64,000 nt of DNA from Diospyros lotus (taxonomy: Eukaryota > Streptophyta > Magnoliopsida > Ericales > Ebenaceae). Under the pieces are notes generated by a model. It saw only the letters and a list, made by a program, of their open reading frames with translations. It ran no database searches and was not told the DNA's origin. A program made the translations under genes and the position numbers. Shown piece after piece: positions 10,903 to 24,141 of the stretch; the first letter of the stretch is position 1; each line of letters opens with the position of its first letter. The DNA lies in assembly GCF_014633365.1 (NCBI RefSeq), contig NC_068341.1:23294339-23358338 (forward strand), written 5' to 3'.

Positions 10903-11189
10903 TCTTGATCTTTAAAAAGCAATAAAATAGTAACACAGTTGCCTTGCGATCGTCGATGCCAGTTTGTCTCTATGGTTGCCGATGTCGAAACTCCTCTTTG
11001 TCATCATGTTTCTCTTTATGAACGTAACACAATCTTTATGTTTGCTTCTACAATTTCTTTGTTTTGGGTGTGAGCAACTAGTGTTGCTGTTGTCATCATT
11101 GTACTATTTAGATTTGGGTCAAGTTTTGATTTCTACTTGTGCTAGCTTCTACTAATCTAATTGTTTTGATTGTTGTTGAAATTGGTGAA

Positions 11190-12006
11190 GGCTTTGTGTT
11201 TTGATTTTGGTAATGACAGTTTTGAAACATGATATTCCTTTGTTAGACTATAGTACTAGATTTTCGTTATTATTGGTTAAGATGCAGGCAATTCTTGCAC
11301 AAATAGATTTATATAATGCATTGCTAAGATGTGATAAGATTCATCTGTCTTGGAGTGATAAAGAAAAACAAAGCAAGGATCGCAAAGCTTTGTCTCATAT
11401 TCATTTACATTTATCAAATCAAATTTTGTAAGATATTTTAAAGGAGAAAATTGCTATTGTGTTATGGTTAAAATTGAAAAAATTATGTATAACTAAAAGC
11501 CTAACCAACAAATTGCATCTAAAGCAACTATTATATTCTCATTGTATGTCATAAAGTACATATATCAAAAATCATTTAACAAACTTTATGGAAATTGTTT
11601 TTGATTTAGAGAGCATCGAGGTTTGGTATGATGAAGAAGATTTAGGATTAATTATGTTATGCTCTTTGCTAGCTTTGTAAGCCACTTTTAGAGATACTAT
11701 ATTGTACAGTCGTACTACTCTTACTTTAGATAAAATTTATGATGTCTTTTCTCAAATGACAAAACTGATAACTAGTTAATAGCCAATTCAAAGGCTAACG
11801 CAGAGGGCTTTTTTGTTAGGGGAGACACAATAGAGAAAAAAATGTGGCAAAGGAAAAGTTAAATTAAAGTTTTGAAATAAAAATAAAACTTATAACTATT
11901 GTAAGAAAAAAAAAAAAAACACATCAAAAGTGAGTGTTTTAAGCTGCAAAATAAAAATAAGAGACATGAAACTGACTAGAAGGAAATTAACCAGATAATT
12001 AAGGTG
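11190..12006 (+). pseudogene. gag: Ty1/copia gag remnant
   Basis: Recognisable copia gag blocks occur in order: STRFSLLLVKMQAILAQ near 11255, SWSDKEKQSKDRKALSHI near 11350, then after a stop LKKLCITKSLTNKLHLKQ near 11475. Near 11885-11960 is a zinc knuckle, seen as YNYCKK ... HIKSECFKLQ. Several stops and frame changes interrupt it. The gene is then split by a 2-kb LTR insertion and the polyprotein resumes at 14052. Confidence 0.82.
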
Positions 12007-12011
12007 AAGCT

Positions 12012-14046
12012 TGTAATATTCTAGAATTTTGAAAATAATAATAATTAATTTTATATTTAATATATTTTTGGCATCCATTAGAGATAATAATTGAGAAATG
12101 TGGGAGACAAAGTAGGGTATTGACAAATAATCAAAGATAATGAGTAAAATAATTAAGAAATGTTGGAGACAAAGTAGGGTGTGGACAAATAATTAAAGAT
12201 TTTTTTTTGTAAATAAATAATTAAAGATTATGTGTGAGATTTAGTGAAAAATAATTAGGAAATATGACAAAATAATTAAAGATAATGGGTGAAATAATTG
12301 AGAAATGTGAGAGACAAAGTAGGGTGTGGACAAATAATCAAAAATAATGAGTGAAATAATTAAAGATTATGAGTGAGATTTAGTGAAAAATAATTAAGAA
12401 ATGTGACAAAATAATTAAAGATAGTGGGTCACTACAATTATGCTAAGCTTAATTCAACCTCCTATAAATAGAGGAAACTTGAAAGGTTTGATGACTTAAA
12501 TTAGAAGGAGAAATGTTGAAAAAAAGATTTGAGAGTGAGAGAGAGATTTGAAAAAGAGAAAGAAAAAATATATATATATATAGAGAGAGAGAGAAAAATA
12601 CCAAAAAAATTCTTAGAAAAATCCTATATGCTAGGTTTAGTAGTTTGTGCAAAAATTTATGGCAGAAGGCGTTGTTGGATGTGCAAATCGAGGCTTCGTT
12701 GCAATATAAATGAATACCGAATCGCTTCACGGGAAGGTGAGTTATCTTCAAAAAAAATTTGAAAAATTTCAGAAATATGAGAATGATATTTTAGAATTTT
12801 TGATGATGAAATTGGAAGAGAAATGCATAATTGGTATTTATTATGGATTTTTGAGGCAATAGATGCTTGAAAATCAAAGAAAAAATGAGAAATAAATAAA
12901 ATATGAATTCTGAAAGTTATGAGAAAATTTCTATGGCTTAGGACTATTATTTTAGAAATTATTGTGAAGAGAAATTGAGAAAAGTATTTATTTCATAATC
13001 TTGAGGAAATAATAAGAGGAAATGGGAGAAATTAGGAAAATTAGAGAAAATTATAAATTTGATTTTCTTAAGTAATTATGATGCCCAGGATACGTCAAGG
13101 TTCATAATTGAGTACGATTTGAAGTCTGGCATTAATTTTAAGGTAAAATTATGCAAGGGGCAAAATTGTCTTTTTGCAAGGTAAGTGGTACTTCCAACTA
13201 TATTTAGTTTTATGAAAATGTTTGGTTTGTAAGTGATTTTTCCAAAACCCAATTTTATGTAAATGGTTTTATCATGTTGTCATGTCTTGATGTGAATATG
13301 TTCATATAGATTGCATTTACATGTATTGATGATGAGATATGCATATGAACATGATGATATTATTGATCATGCATTGCATAAGGGTTTGAGAGTACGAGTT
13401 GGGATCGCTGCTCTACCAATGGTGCACCCATACACCTTAGTCTGGTAAGGAGGCTGTGAAAATGGGGAGTAGCAATAAGGTACGGTCGGCTCAAACAAAA
13501 AAAAAAATGAAAAATGACATTTTGTATTTTACATTTATGCACGAAATATGTTTATTGTTTCCTTACTTAGATGATTCATCATCTAACTTGAGCTTTGCCC
13601 CTGGAATATTCAAACGTTCCAGATGGAGATTGTAGTAGAAATGAAGATGAATGAGACATGAAATGGCACTTAGCAAAGTGCATAATGAATTGTATGATGA
13701 GTTAAATGTATGTTATGTAGCCCATGAGTTTAAGTTATGCTATTTTGAATTATGAATGTTTTGAGAATTGATGATATATAGTCTCATTTATAATTAATGA
13801 TGATGTATAACCTTAATCAAGGTTAATGAGAATGTAAGAACTGATTTATGATTAATGTTAAGATGTTAGGTTCGATTTTAGTTTCCGCATTTAATGTTTA
13901 TGATGATTCTCTTTCGAGAAAATGTATGAAAATTTTGGGATGGATAAGAGCAATGATATGATTTAGTTTTAATAGTATTGAAAAAAAAATTTATTATCCC
14001 GAAATTGTCCTAAGTTATAACATGCCCAAGAAAACGGGGCATTACA
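12012..14046 (+). mobile_element. Solo LTR (2,035 bp) inside the copia element
   Basis: It begins TGTAATATTCTAGAATTTTG and ends ACGGGGCATTACA, with a perfect AAGCT duplication at 12007-12011 and 14047-14051. It is non-coding. Near its left part (12085-12420) a phrase like GACAAAGTAGGGTGTGGACA recurs at least three times. A hairpin at 13567-13586 and the motif ATTCAAACGTTCC at 13608-13620 recur in the LTRs at 34926 and 38310, marking one Tekay/Del-like LTR family. Confidence 0.87.
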
Positions 14047-14051
14047 AAGCT

Positions 14052-14440
14052 AGTGTTATTAAATACACAAACAATTATGGGAAACTTTTGGTTGTGACTA
14101 ATGAAATTTCCTAACCCAATGAAGATTGGATTCTTAATTCAACGTGTACGTTTCATATGTCTCTTAACCGGTATTAGTTTCGAACATATGAAACTCTGTT
14201 TATAGGTGATGTGTTGATGGGAAATAATGCCTCATGTGAAACTGCCGGTATTGGAACAATTAAGATTAAAATGTTTGATGGTGTTGTTAGAACTTTAGTT
14301 GATGTCAAACATGTTCCCAATCGTAAGAGGAATCTGTTTTCTTTGAGTACCCTTGACTTAAATAAGTACAAGTACATTAGTGAATGCAGAGTTGTTAAGT
14401 ATGTAAAATGCTCTTATTGTGATGAAAGGTAAGAAACAAT
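14052..14440 (+). pseudogene. Copia protease/pre-integrase remnant
   Basis: The protease block reads WILNSTCTFHM where D-S-(A/G) is expected, so the catalytic Asp is Asn. It continues in the open frame 14211-14432 with LMGNNASCETAGIGTIKI and LVDVKHVPNRKRNLFSL, typical copia sequences between protease and integrase. Stops occur before and after. Confidence 0.82.
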
Positions 14441-15560
14441 CTAGAAAATTATATGTACTACAAGGTTCCACAGTTATAAGAGATGCTACTGTTACTACTT
14501 TTTTGTCAGATAATGATATTACAAAGTTGTGGCATATGTCTTAAACATATGAGTGACGAAGGCATGGTTGAATTAAGCAGAAGATGACCACTTGAAGGTC
14601 AAAGTACAGGAAAACTTGAGTTCTATGAATGATGTGTTTTTGGGAAGCAAAAAGCAAGTTAGTTTTAGCAAGGTCATTCATAACACAAAGATGACTCTAG
14701 ACTATGTTCATTTTGATCTCTGGGGATTGCCCAGAGTGCTTTATAAGGGTGGTGTTAAATATATGTTAACTTTAATTGATGATTTCTCTAGAAAAGTTTG
14801 GGTGTTCTTTTTAAAACAAAGAAGTGAAGTTTTTACTACATTTAAACAATTGAAGACTATGATTGAAAAATAGACAGAGGCAAATAAAACACCTTCGCAC
14901 TAATAATGACTTATAGTTTTATTCAAAGGAATTAAATAATTTTTGTAGAAAAGAAGGAATTATCAGACATTTAATAGTTCCGAGTACCTTACAATAGAAT
15001 CATGTAGCTAAGTGGATAAATACAACTTTGACGGAGAAAGTGCATTGCATGCTTCCCAATTTTGGTTTACTAAAGTCATTTTGGGTTGAGGTTTCAAGTA
15101 TTGCATACTTTTTGGTTAACTATTCTTTTATTGTTATTGACAAGAAAACTCTAGAAGAGATATAGTTTAATACTCGTGCAAATTATTCTGATTTAAATTT
15201 TTTTGGATGTCCTATATATGTACGTGTCGATGAAGGAAAATTGGAACTAAGATCTAGAAAATGTATTTTTTCTTGGTTACAAATTTGGTGTGAAGGGTTA
15301 TAAGTTATAGGATCTAAAAGTATTTAAAGTTATAATTGTGGAAATTTTATATTTGACAAAATTGTTATATTCCGTTGTTTGTCTCCAAAGGACATAGTGA
15401 CACAGGCCTGTAGAAATTGGGGCAAGAATTACATTAGAGCCCTCATCACAGTTTAATTTAGGTCTTCATTCGAGTTCTAAGTTGGGTGTGTTCTATCATA
15501 ATATTTTATTACAAAAGAAAGACCCAAAAGAAACATTAGACCTCCTCAAAGGTGTCCTAA
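14441..15560 (+). pseudogene. Copia integrase remnant
   Basis: The open part 14592-14873 contains LDYVHFDLWGLPRV and YMLTLIDDFSRKVWVFFLK, the first half of a copia integrase core with its Asp residues. Downstream, fragments of the second half are readable only with repeated stops. It is clearly dead. Confidence 0.8.
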
Positions 15561-16260
15561 TGTGGATCTTGTTACTTATGCTCTAAGTGTGGCCAAAGGT
15601 ATTAATTATAGTGAGGAACCTTCTACTTATTCAAAGGTAGTTAATTGGGTTAATTTTGGGAGATGGATGATTACCATGCATGAAGAGATTGAATTCTTAT
15701 ACAAAAATGGTACTTCAAGTTTAGTGAAATTACCAAAGGGTAAGAAAGTTGTTTAGTCAAATAGGTATTTAAGAAGAAAGAAAGTACACTATGAGTTGAA
15801 GAAGAAAGGTATAAGGTGAGGCTAGCTACAAAAGGTTATAGCTAGATTCCAAGTCTTGACTTCATAGATGTATTTTTCCCAATTGTGAAACATAGTTTAA
15901 TTCGAGTATTACTGTGTATTATGGCCATTCAAAATCTTGAACTCAAGCAGTTGGATGTGAAGATGGCATTTCTACATGAGAAACTTGAGGATAATATTTA
16001 TATAAAGCAACTAGAGGGTTTTGTAGTTATTGGTAAGGAAAACTATGTGTGTTCACTAAAGAAGTCTTTCAATGGCCTAAAATAATCACCTAAACAATGG
16101 TATAAAATGCTTGATTCTTTCATGACCACTCATGATTTTAATAGAAGTAATTATGATAGTTGTGTCTATTTTAAGAAGACTAAGGATGGATCAGTTATAT
16201 ATGTTTTTATATATTGATGACATGTTGATAGCATCTAAAGATAAAGATGAGATAATAAAG
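15561..16260 (+). pseudogene. Copia reverse transcriptase remnant, cut at 16260
   Basis: Blocks seen are LKQLDVKMAFLHEKLEDNIYIK (quoted in part: LKQLDVKMAFLHEKLED) near 15935 and, in another frame near 16210, the active-site region YIDDMLIASKDK. One extra base breaks the frame just before the YIDD block. The sequence stops at 16260, where LTR-like sequence begins. RNase H and the 3' LTR are absent. Confidence 0.82.
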
Positions 16261-16449
16261 TGTGAGAAATAAAAGACACATGTTGAGTTTTCTATTATGT
16301 TCTAAATGTTTTGATGATGATTGCATTACTGTCAAAACTTTAATATCCTCTCATGTTATGTTCTCACAACTTTATTGCTTGAGGATATGCTAAGCTTATC
16401 TTGATAGAATATATGTATAAGGTCAAGGAATCTTCATTACAAGAAAAGT

Positions 16450-17420
16450 AATTTTTAGTGGCGGCCAAAAGATATTTGTCACAAATACAACTATTAGTGG
16501 CGCCCATAAATTACTTGTCAATAAAAAGGCATGTTTAGTAGCAGCTGAAAAAAATGGCCACTAAAGAGCTCATTATTTGTGACGACCACGATTTGTGGCC
16601 ATTAAAGGTGCACTATTGTGATAGCCGATCATGGCAGCCACTAAAAGTTTTGAGTGTTGATCATGTTTATTTTGTGAGGGGCGGCATTGACAGTTACTAA
16701 AAGTGGATTATTTGTGACGGCCATGTGTGGTGGCCACTAAAAGTGGATTATTTGTGACGGCCGAACATGGCGATCACAAAAACAAGCAAGCTTATTTGTG
16801 AGGGTCGGTATGGGCGGCCACCAAAAGTACATTATTAGTGACGGCTACGGGTGGCGGCCACTAAAGGTGGAGTATTCGTGGAGGCCACTGTAAGAGGTGT
16901 TGATCATGTTTATTTTGTGAGGGGCAGAATTGATAGTCACTAAAAGTAGATTATTTGTGACGGCTTTGTGTGGCGGTCATTAAAAGTGGATTATTTGTGA
17001 TGATCATGTGTGGCAGCCACTAAAAGTGGATTATTTGTGACGCCGAACATGGTGGACACAAAAAGCTTGGGGATGTGGGAGAGACTCAAACAAGCTTATT
17101 TGTGACGGCCGCAAAAGGCAACCACTAAAGGTTCATTATTTGTGACGCCCAAAATTGGCAATCACTAAAGTGTATTATCTGTGATGACTAGAAATGCCCG
17201 CCACTAAAAGCTTGGGAGAGTGATTTGAATCATTATGCTTATTTGTGAGGGTCGGGGGGTGAGGCTACTAAAAGATGACTATTTGTGATGACCAAACGTG
17301 GCAACCACTAAAGGTGGATTATTTATGACAAGCGAACATGGCCGCCACTAAAACTTTTGCTATAACTTTAATTTCAGTATACTTATTTGTGACGGCTAGC
17401 TTTGACAGTTACTAAAAGTG
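16450..17420 (+). repeat. Left subterminal repeat array of the CACTA element
   Basis: About twenty degenerate copies of GTGGCGGCCACTAAAAGTGG and TTTGTGACGGCC occur in alternating orientation at irregular 20-60 bp spacing. In En/Spm-type elements such arrays are the binding sites of the TNPA-type protein that brings the ends together. The C+G in the core is much above the surrounding A/T-rich DNA. Confidence 0.85.
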
Positions 17421-17940
17421 AATTATTAATACAGAAAAGTACAATAATATAAAATATAATTAATAAAAAAAACATTTTCATTTTTAATAACATTCTTCTA
17501 TTATGTTTTTATTTTTTAATAACATTCTTCTTTTGATATTCTTAAAAAGTATATATTATAATTAATTATTAATAATATACTTATTCTGAAAAAGTATATT
17601 TTTATATTCTTAAATTATAAAATATAAAATATAATTAATAATTAAAAACAAAGTATGTTTTTATTTCAATACACTTTTATTTCATTCTTCTTTAATATTC
17701 TTAAAAAGTATACTTTTTACTACTAAAAAATTTACAAAAAAGAAAAAAATATTTTGTTTATTTTTCTTTTCCTTTAAAATATAAACAAAAGTTAAAAAAT
17801 ATCTAAAATTTTCAAAAACAGAAAAAGATATTTTGATTATTTTTTTCTTTCAAAATATAAATAAAATTTAAAAAATAAAATTTAAAAATAACTTTTAAAA
17901 TTTTAAAATTATTTATAAAACTTTAAAAATAAACAAAATA
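17421..17940. other. A/T-rich spacer of the CACTA element
   Basis: Extremely A/T-rich, with runs of AAATATAA and TTTTTA and no open frames. It separates the subterminal array from the presumed leader. Confidence 0.5.
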
Positions 17941-17943
17941 TAT

Positions 17944-18264
17944 TTTTATGTTACCCCTTCATTTCCCTCCCTTATCTCTCCCGCCTCCTTCATTTCTCTC
18001 TATCTCCCTCTTTGTCTCCTTCTCTCCTGCCTCATTCATTTCCATCGCCTCCGCCACCTGACTGTCACACGCGCATCTCCTTCTCTGTCTCCTTCTCCAG
18101 CTTCGACTCTTTCTTTGTCTCCTTCTCCAGCTTCGGCTCCTCCTCCGTCTCCTTCACCTTAACATCTTGCCTCCGTCTCCTTTGCCGCAACATTTTGCCT
18201 CAATCTCCTTCTCTCTCTCCGGCTCCAGCTTCGGCTCCGTCACAGCCTCCTCCAGCTCCAACAG
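17944..18264 (+). promoter_or_regulatory. Pyrimidine-rich leader exon of the CACTA genes
   Basis: A C/T-rich block with many TCTCCTTC repeats ends in CTCCAACAG|GTATAT, a good 5' splice site at 18264/18265. Position just inside the subterminal array and the composition suit a non-coding first exon of the transposase transcript. The downstream intron would hold the nested retrotransposon. The transcription start is not identified. Confidence 0.45.
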
Positions 18265-19683
18265 GTATATCTCTGATTTTGTTACAATAGAGAACATATT
18301 TTGTTTTTGGTGCTTAGAGAATAAATTTCGCTTTAGGTTTTAGCTTGGGGATGTACAAGGTCGTGAGGATTTTATTCGGTTTTTCTTCTTCTTCTGATGG
18401 TTGATTTGAATTGCCTTTGGTTTGGTCTATGCTTAGTGTTGATAGAGCAGAAGACGGTCGCCAAGGAAGGCAAGATCAATCAGCTCATGCCTGAGTATTA
18501 AGCTGGATATTTGGAGGAAAAAAGGGGGAAATATTAATTAATTTAAGTAGCTGTCTCTTCTATGTTTTCTCTCTTTCTTTTTTTTGTTTTTAAATTTTCT
18601 TTTTGGTATATATCTACATGAGACAACGAGTTTTTTCAGATTGTTGTCTTTTTATTGGTATTAGTAATCTTTGCAAAAATCAGTTTTTAGTTTCTCTCTT
18701 TTGCCATTTCCCCCTTTTTCCCGTTTTCTTTCCTCCTCCACATCCTCTGCCTCTGGTGTCTATCGTTGTTGCCTCAGGATCCTGATCACGAGTTCTATTA
18801 TTAATAAAATTTATTACAAAAAATTATCTGTCTTTAGCTTGCTTATTTCATTTATAGTCGTATATCCTTGTCATGCATAATTTCTAAGTAGCCAAATGGT
18901 AGGTTGGTTTGCGGTAATCTTCTTGTAGGCTAGTATTTTTTTTGTACTTAATTTTGATAAGATTAGTATTTTGGAGAAATGAAATTGAATTAAGTTGTTC
19001 ACGTATATAATTGTACATGAGGAAGATGGCTGCAATCTGGAGGATTTATATATGTACTTGTGTATGTATTAGGAAATTGTTATTTTTAATTTTTGGATTT
19101 AACTCATTCTCTGTGTTGATTTACAAGATCATTGTCTTGGCATATGCTTGCAATTATTGTCCTTGGTGAGAATTGGATTAGTTTGGGCTGTTTGGTTTGG
19201 TTTGCTTTACTTTCTTTTCTTTTTTTATATTCTTTGTCCTGTCTCCATTTTCCATCACATTATATTTTTAGGAAATAGTTTTCATCTCTTTCGTAGTTTA
19301 CTTGGCATATGAAATGCTTCCAAGCTAATAGTGGAGTATTAGTTCTGTTGCCCTTAATGTTTGTGTTTGTTGTTGATCTGTTTCATTTGCATGCATTTTA
19401 ATACTTTGATATTTTATTCAAAGGCTTTGGTATTGACAATTATGTTCTAAAATATGTAACCTGGTTAGAACCGTGGATTTATTTGAGTACTAGGTACTGC
19501 TAAAGTAATTTTCATAAAATAATTAGACTTTTAATATAATAAATAGTCATGTTTACTACAAATTAGTCATGTAAAATTTCATTATGATGACTATTTTCAC
19601 CCCTCCTGAAAACTCTACTATTTGTAGGTACAAATTTGTCCTATTTGATTTTTCTGCCTATCGTTAGGCAGAAAATATTTAAT
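18265..19683. other. Intron-like CACTA sequence, no gene
   Basis: T-rich sequence without recognisable coding content; probably part of the first intron of the transposase gene, interrupted at 19689 by the gag-only retrotransposon. Confidence 0.4.
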
Positions 19684-19688
19684 GTAAT

Positions 19689-22283
19689 TGTAACGGCCCG
19701 CCTCCCAGAGCCCCTATCGCGCATAGATGATCCGTGAGAGGGTCATTATTTGAGTGATACCAAACAATAACACAACTACAACTCTCACACAACCCTTATT
19801 AAAATCATAATCTTTCTTCTATATAACATCTCATAATCGTCTTTACACAGCTGATAACCGCGTGCCCATTTGGCTTACACAACATTTATCTAACTCAAAA
19901 TTATATAACATTACACAATGACACCTAGGACCTATGTTCGGGAGAGCTCTGCACTTGCTATCATGACTCAACGATCGGGACCCAACTTTGTCAAGCGCGC
20001 CAGTAGAACTTAGGGCTCTTTTACCTAGAATGATGGAAAACAAACGTGAATCACAAGACTCAGCAAGCTCATGAAAGAAAGGTTGAAGGGTATAGACAAG
20101 ACTCTTCCCATAACACCCCATGCAATTCGTGCCAATGCAACGTCATGTCATGCCATGTCCAATACCTGTCTTATTTTCATATGCATATAATAAACTTCAC
20201 ATAAACGATCCTTGGGGCTCACATTAAACACACATTAGCACCCAAATCCCACATACATACCTGTCGGCAGCCTTCTATAGGCTACCATTCAATTTCCCTT
20301 ACACGTTCATTTCCTTGTCACTATCGTCTTATCTTGTCGTTGTCGTGGGACTCTAACCCCTGGTCTTGTTATTGCCGTGGGACTATAATCCCCAGTCTTG
20401 TTATTGCCGTGGGAATCTAACCCCCGGTCTTATTGTTGCCGTAGGACTCTAACCTCCGGTCTTGTCGTGGACCACGCCGCCATGGGTCTCACCCCAAGGT
20501 CTTACCGTGGCCACGTCCACCACCTATACTGAACACTTAAAACCGCATATTTTCACCATGCAGTGCAACAAATAAGAAATGCAACGGCTTTTGTAGCATA
20601 AACGTGATGACAAGGCCCCCATAAACTAAGCATCAAGCCATACTACACCCACATAGGAATACACACATGTAATATGCTCTAAATGCACCGGCTCACCTAG
20701 GGAACCCAAGTTGGCTCTTAGACCGACCGGGTCATGCAAATGCTCACACACCCCGTCACACACAAAGCATGTCCCAACAGTGAATGCAACCCAAGCCCTA
20801 TGTAGCACACACATCATGATATGCACAAGGCAAGGCGGGAATCTGGCAGTACCAGCTCTTTCGGTCCGTCTAACGCTTATCGTAACAGCTAATGACTGGC
20901 GCCCATACATCCAGCCATCAACGGCCACGACCTACGGTCGATAGTCAGTGGCTTTGTACCCCATACCCTTAGACACACTTACTGACAACATCAAACTTAT
21001 ACACTTAAACTCATCATTTCATACACTTTATTTATGACAACATAGACACCATTATGTCATTCACGTTCTCATCTCTTCTCATACACATGAAATCATCTCC
21101 ACGTTCAATAATAAATTATTAACATAACCCCACAATCTTGATCGCATCTATTTTCTAAGATTCTAGCCCCAATGGGTTCGGCATCATTCCCAAGGAAAGC
21201 GGAGCGATATGAAGCTCCTTGACGGATGGAATGAGTGACACCAAAACATCATTTACTTAACTTATTTAATCACCAATAGACCCATTATTAACATACAAGT
21301 TATGGAATGGTTGCCATGCGGATTAGCGTTATTAATGCGTGGAACCGAGTCACGGTGAGAGAGGGTTTAAAATATGAAAAATAACGAAGACTATCGCAGG
21401 AAATGAAGAACAGGAGGAGAGGGTTAGGAGCTTGCTTGAAAACAGTTGATTCTAGACTTTTCTACGATCCTGATGCGAAGTAAAACGTTCTACATAAAAT
21501 AATAAGTTAACCGCTCAAATTAATTAAATTTAACCGCATAATCGACATAATCCAACTGTGAAAAATCTATGATTTGCATATATAACACCTTTAGTAATTT
21601 AACCTACTTATTAGAATATTTTTAAACACTGAATAGCATCAAAAACCCCTTATTTTCTTCACTTTTCTTCTCTTTTTTCTTCTATTCCTCAGCTGTTGTG
21701 CGCCTCTTTTTTCTTCTCCTTTATTTCTCTCATTCCTCTCTCATTTCCTTTTCCATTTTCTGCCTTTACCTTACCCAAATTGGGCTTCTAGAATGGCCGA
21801 ATTGGCCTTAAAAATGACATAGTGAAGGAGCTTGGAGGCCAAGGCAATTTCGGTGGCCCTCAGCGTGCCACGCGTCCCACACACACACACCATATCACAC
21901 ACACACACACATATATATATAATGCTTGGGCTCCCTCTCTCTCTCTCTCCTCTGATTTTAACAAAATGATGCCCCCCTGCGCACCTATACCTATATATAT
22001 ATTTATATACTAATTCATTCATTTAAGTTAAGTTAATATAATTTACACATTTGTTATTATTATTAGCATTAACCCTATTATTGTTATTATTATAACTATT
22101 ATCATTATTATTATTATTATTATCTCTTTTATTAGTATTATTCTTACCATTATTATGATTTCTATTATTATTGGTATTATTTTTACTATTATTTAATTAC
22201 CTTAAATCCTCGAATATTCAATACGGACCTCAAATACCGGAATTTAATAATTATTATCGTCTCCAAAATTTTAGAACGTTACA
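19689..22283 (-). repeat. 3' LTR of the gag-only element
   Basis: On the plus strand it starts TGTAACGGCCCGCCTCCCAG and ends TTAGAACGTTACA (2,595 bp). It resembles 24142-26604 with a few percent differences by eye. It has four copies of a ~30-bp unit (GTGGGACTCTAACCCC) at 20345-20470, a compound CA/TA/CT microsatellite near 21880-21950, and a TTA/ATT-rich microsatellite at about 22050-22200. Confidence 0.88.
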
Positions 22284-22297
22284 TTTCTCCCCTCCTT
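22284..22297 (-). other. Polypurine tract of the gag-only element
   Basis: On the minus strand AAGGAGGGGAGAAA directly precedes the 3' LTR. This is the expected second-strand priming site. Confidence 0.75.
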
Positions 22298-22639
22298 AAT
22301 AGAATTTCGTTCTCGAAATTCGCGCTCGGTCCATTTCCTGAAGACATGCTCACAACTCTCATGATATTACTCAACATCACTTCTGAAACATTCCATATCA
22401 TCATTTTCCAGTATCTGTCTGGGCGTCTCGCCCCACGGGTTACTCCCTAGGTTTTGTCCATGTCGGGTTCGTTTCATGTCATGTTTATCGAGTCAAGTAC
22501 CAAACTTATCATAAAACAAACTCCCATTTCATTCACATTTACCTATTTTTACATATATAGTGCCTGATATATTTTCGTACACGTACACAACGAGCAACAT
22601 CAAAACTAAGTAAGTTAGGGAGGTTTATACATATCATAT

Positions 22640-23990
22640 ATGCCCATTCAACCTCTTACACGATTTCTTTCTCATTTCCCTTTTCGCCATCGGTTGCTGT
22701 GAGAGCGAATGCTCGTCCCCGACCACGGGGCTTGTCATACGCTGCCTCTTGCGGTGCTGGCGGCACCATTGGTTGCCGAGCGGCTTCTCCTTGCAATCCA
22801 GGTGGTGGAGGTCTTTAGTCAAACCTCGATCCTTGACCACCATAACAAGATTGAGGGGCTTACGGGCAACTATTTGCTCGATGACCTTTCTGTCCACACC
22901 GAAAACATGTTATACCTACATCTTTCCCTAGGTTCATCGCCCCCCGTTACTGAGGGCAATCCCGTTGCCGATGCCCTACCTGTCCGCACAAATAACATTC
23001 AATACTACCCAAGTGATAGGTTCATCCATGCCTTTTCCCACAAATGTTGCATGCTAGAGGACTTGCCACATTACCATCCGTTCGCATCTCTCATTTTCTT
23101 TTCTTACTGTCGCTAGGTCCTTGAGAGAGTTCTGTCCCTTTCCGGGATGTCTGACTGTTCTTGAATTCATTCTGATCTTTTTCAATGGCATAGGCCCACT
23201 GCACAATAGTTGCAAAGTTGAGGATCCTCGCTCCTGCCAAAGCATACCGGATTTCTGCTCGAAGACCCCTTTGAAATTTTACCGCTTTCATGTCTTCTGA
23301 AGATACCAGGCCTGGGGCGAACCGAGCTAAGGAGGTAGACTCAGCCTCATATTGTGCCACTATTCTATCTCCCTGCTCGAGTTCGATGAACTCGTATGTC
23401 TTCTGCTCCCGTACCCAATCGGGAAAGAAATGCTCATTAAAGGCCATATGAAATTCTGGCCACAAGGGCTCTCGGATTCCAAATTGCTAACGAGTAGTTT
23501 CCCACTAGCGTTCAGCGTCTCTTCTAAAGAGAAATGTAGCTAACCGTACCTTCTGCATGTCTGCACATCCAATCATCCGGAGATGTTTTTCCATAGCCAT
23601 CATCTAATTCTCGGCCGCAATCGCATCAACGCCACCACAAAACTCAGGAGGGTGGTTTGCCATGAAATTCTTGAGTAGCTTGCCAGTTGCATTAACTTTA
23701 TCCCCGCTTCTCTGAGCCTCAGAATTTGGGGTCTGTTCTTCATTACTGCCAATGGGGTTTCCCCCGGTCTCTTGACTCGCTGGTTCCTGCCTTGCTTGAT
23801 TTGCTACAAGCATTTCTATCGTTCTCATCATTCCTGCTAAGGTACCACGCACCTCTGCCATCTCCTGGCGCCAATCTCTGTTTGGCTCCCCTGGAGTCTC
23901 TGGTGCGGGTACCACTCGTCCTCGACCCTGCTTGCGAATTGGTGGCCTTCCACTGTGGGCACTCATCATTCCATCACATCCCATATACAC
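22640..23990 (-). pseudogene. gag: Gag of the non-autonomous Tekay/Del-like element
   Basis: A single frame runs from the ATG at 23990 to beyond 22870. It contains a basic-to-neutral N-terminus with EMAEVRGTLAGMMRTIEML, then NFMANHPPEFCGG, the capsid region (WPEFHMAFNEHFFPDWVREQ) and three Cys motifs: CNICGKRH, CYLCGQVGHRQRDC and CFRCGQKGHRANSC. The last two are perfect CX2CX4HX4C knuckles. At least three stops stand at positions where Trp (TGG) is expected in the family, including near 23603. No pol follows. Confidence 0.85.
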
Positions 23991-24126
23991 AAGAATTCAA
24001 TGCCAAGACTACACTCAACCCTAGTCCAAACTCTCATCACTATAACCTCGCGGAAACCCATGACATAGAGCCTAGCTTCACCCGACAAACCTATGTGTGC
24101 AGAGTAATCTCCCTTAAACTTAAATT

Positions 24127-24138
24127 GCTCTGCTACCA
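24127..24138 (-). other. Primer binding site of the gag-only element
   Basis: On the minus strand the sequence is TGGTAGCAGAGC, three bases from the 5' LTR. It matches the tRNA-Met pattern with one change. Confidence 0.75.
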
Positions 24139-24141
24139 AAC

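Noticed and set aside
16450..17420. Regularly spaced repeats resembling a CRISPR array
   Set aside because: The repeats alternate in orientation and vary in spacing, and they lie inside a CACTA terminus in a plant genome; they are subterminal transposase-binding repeats.
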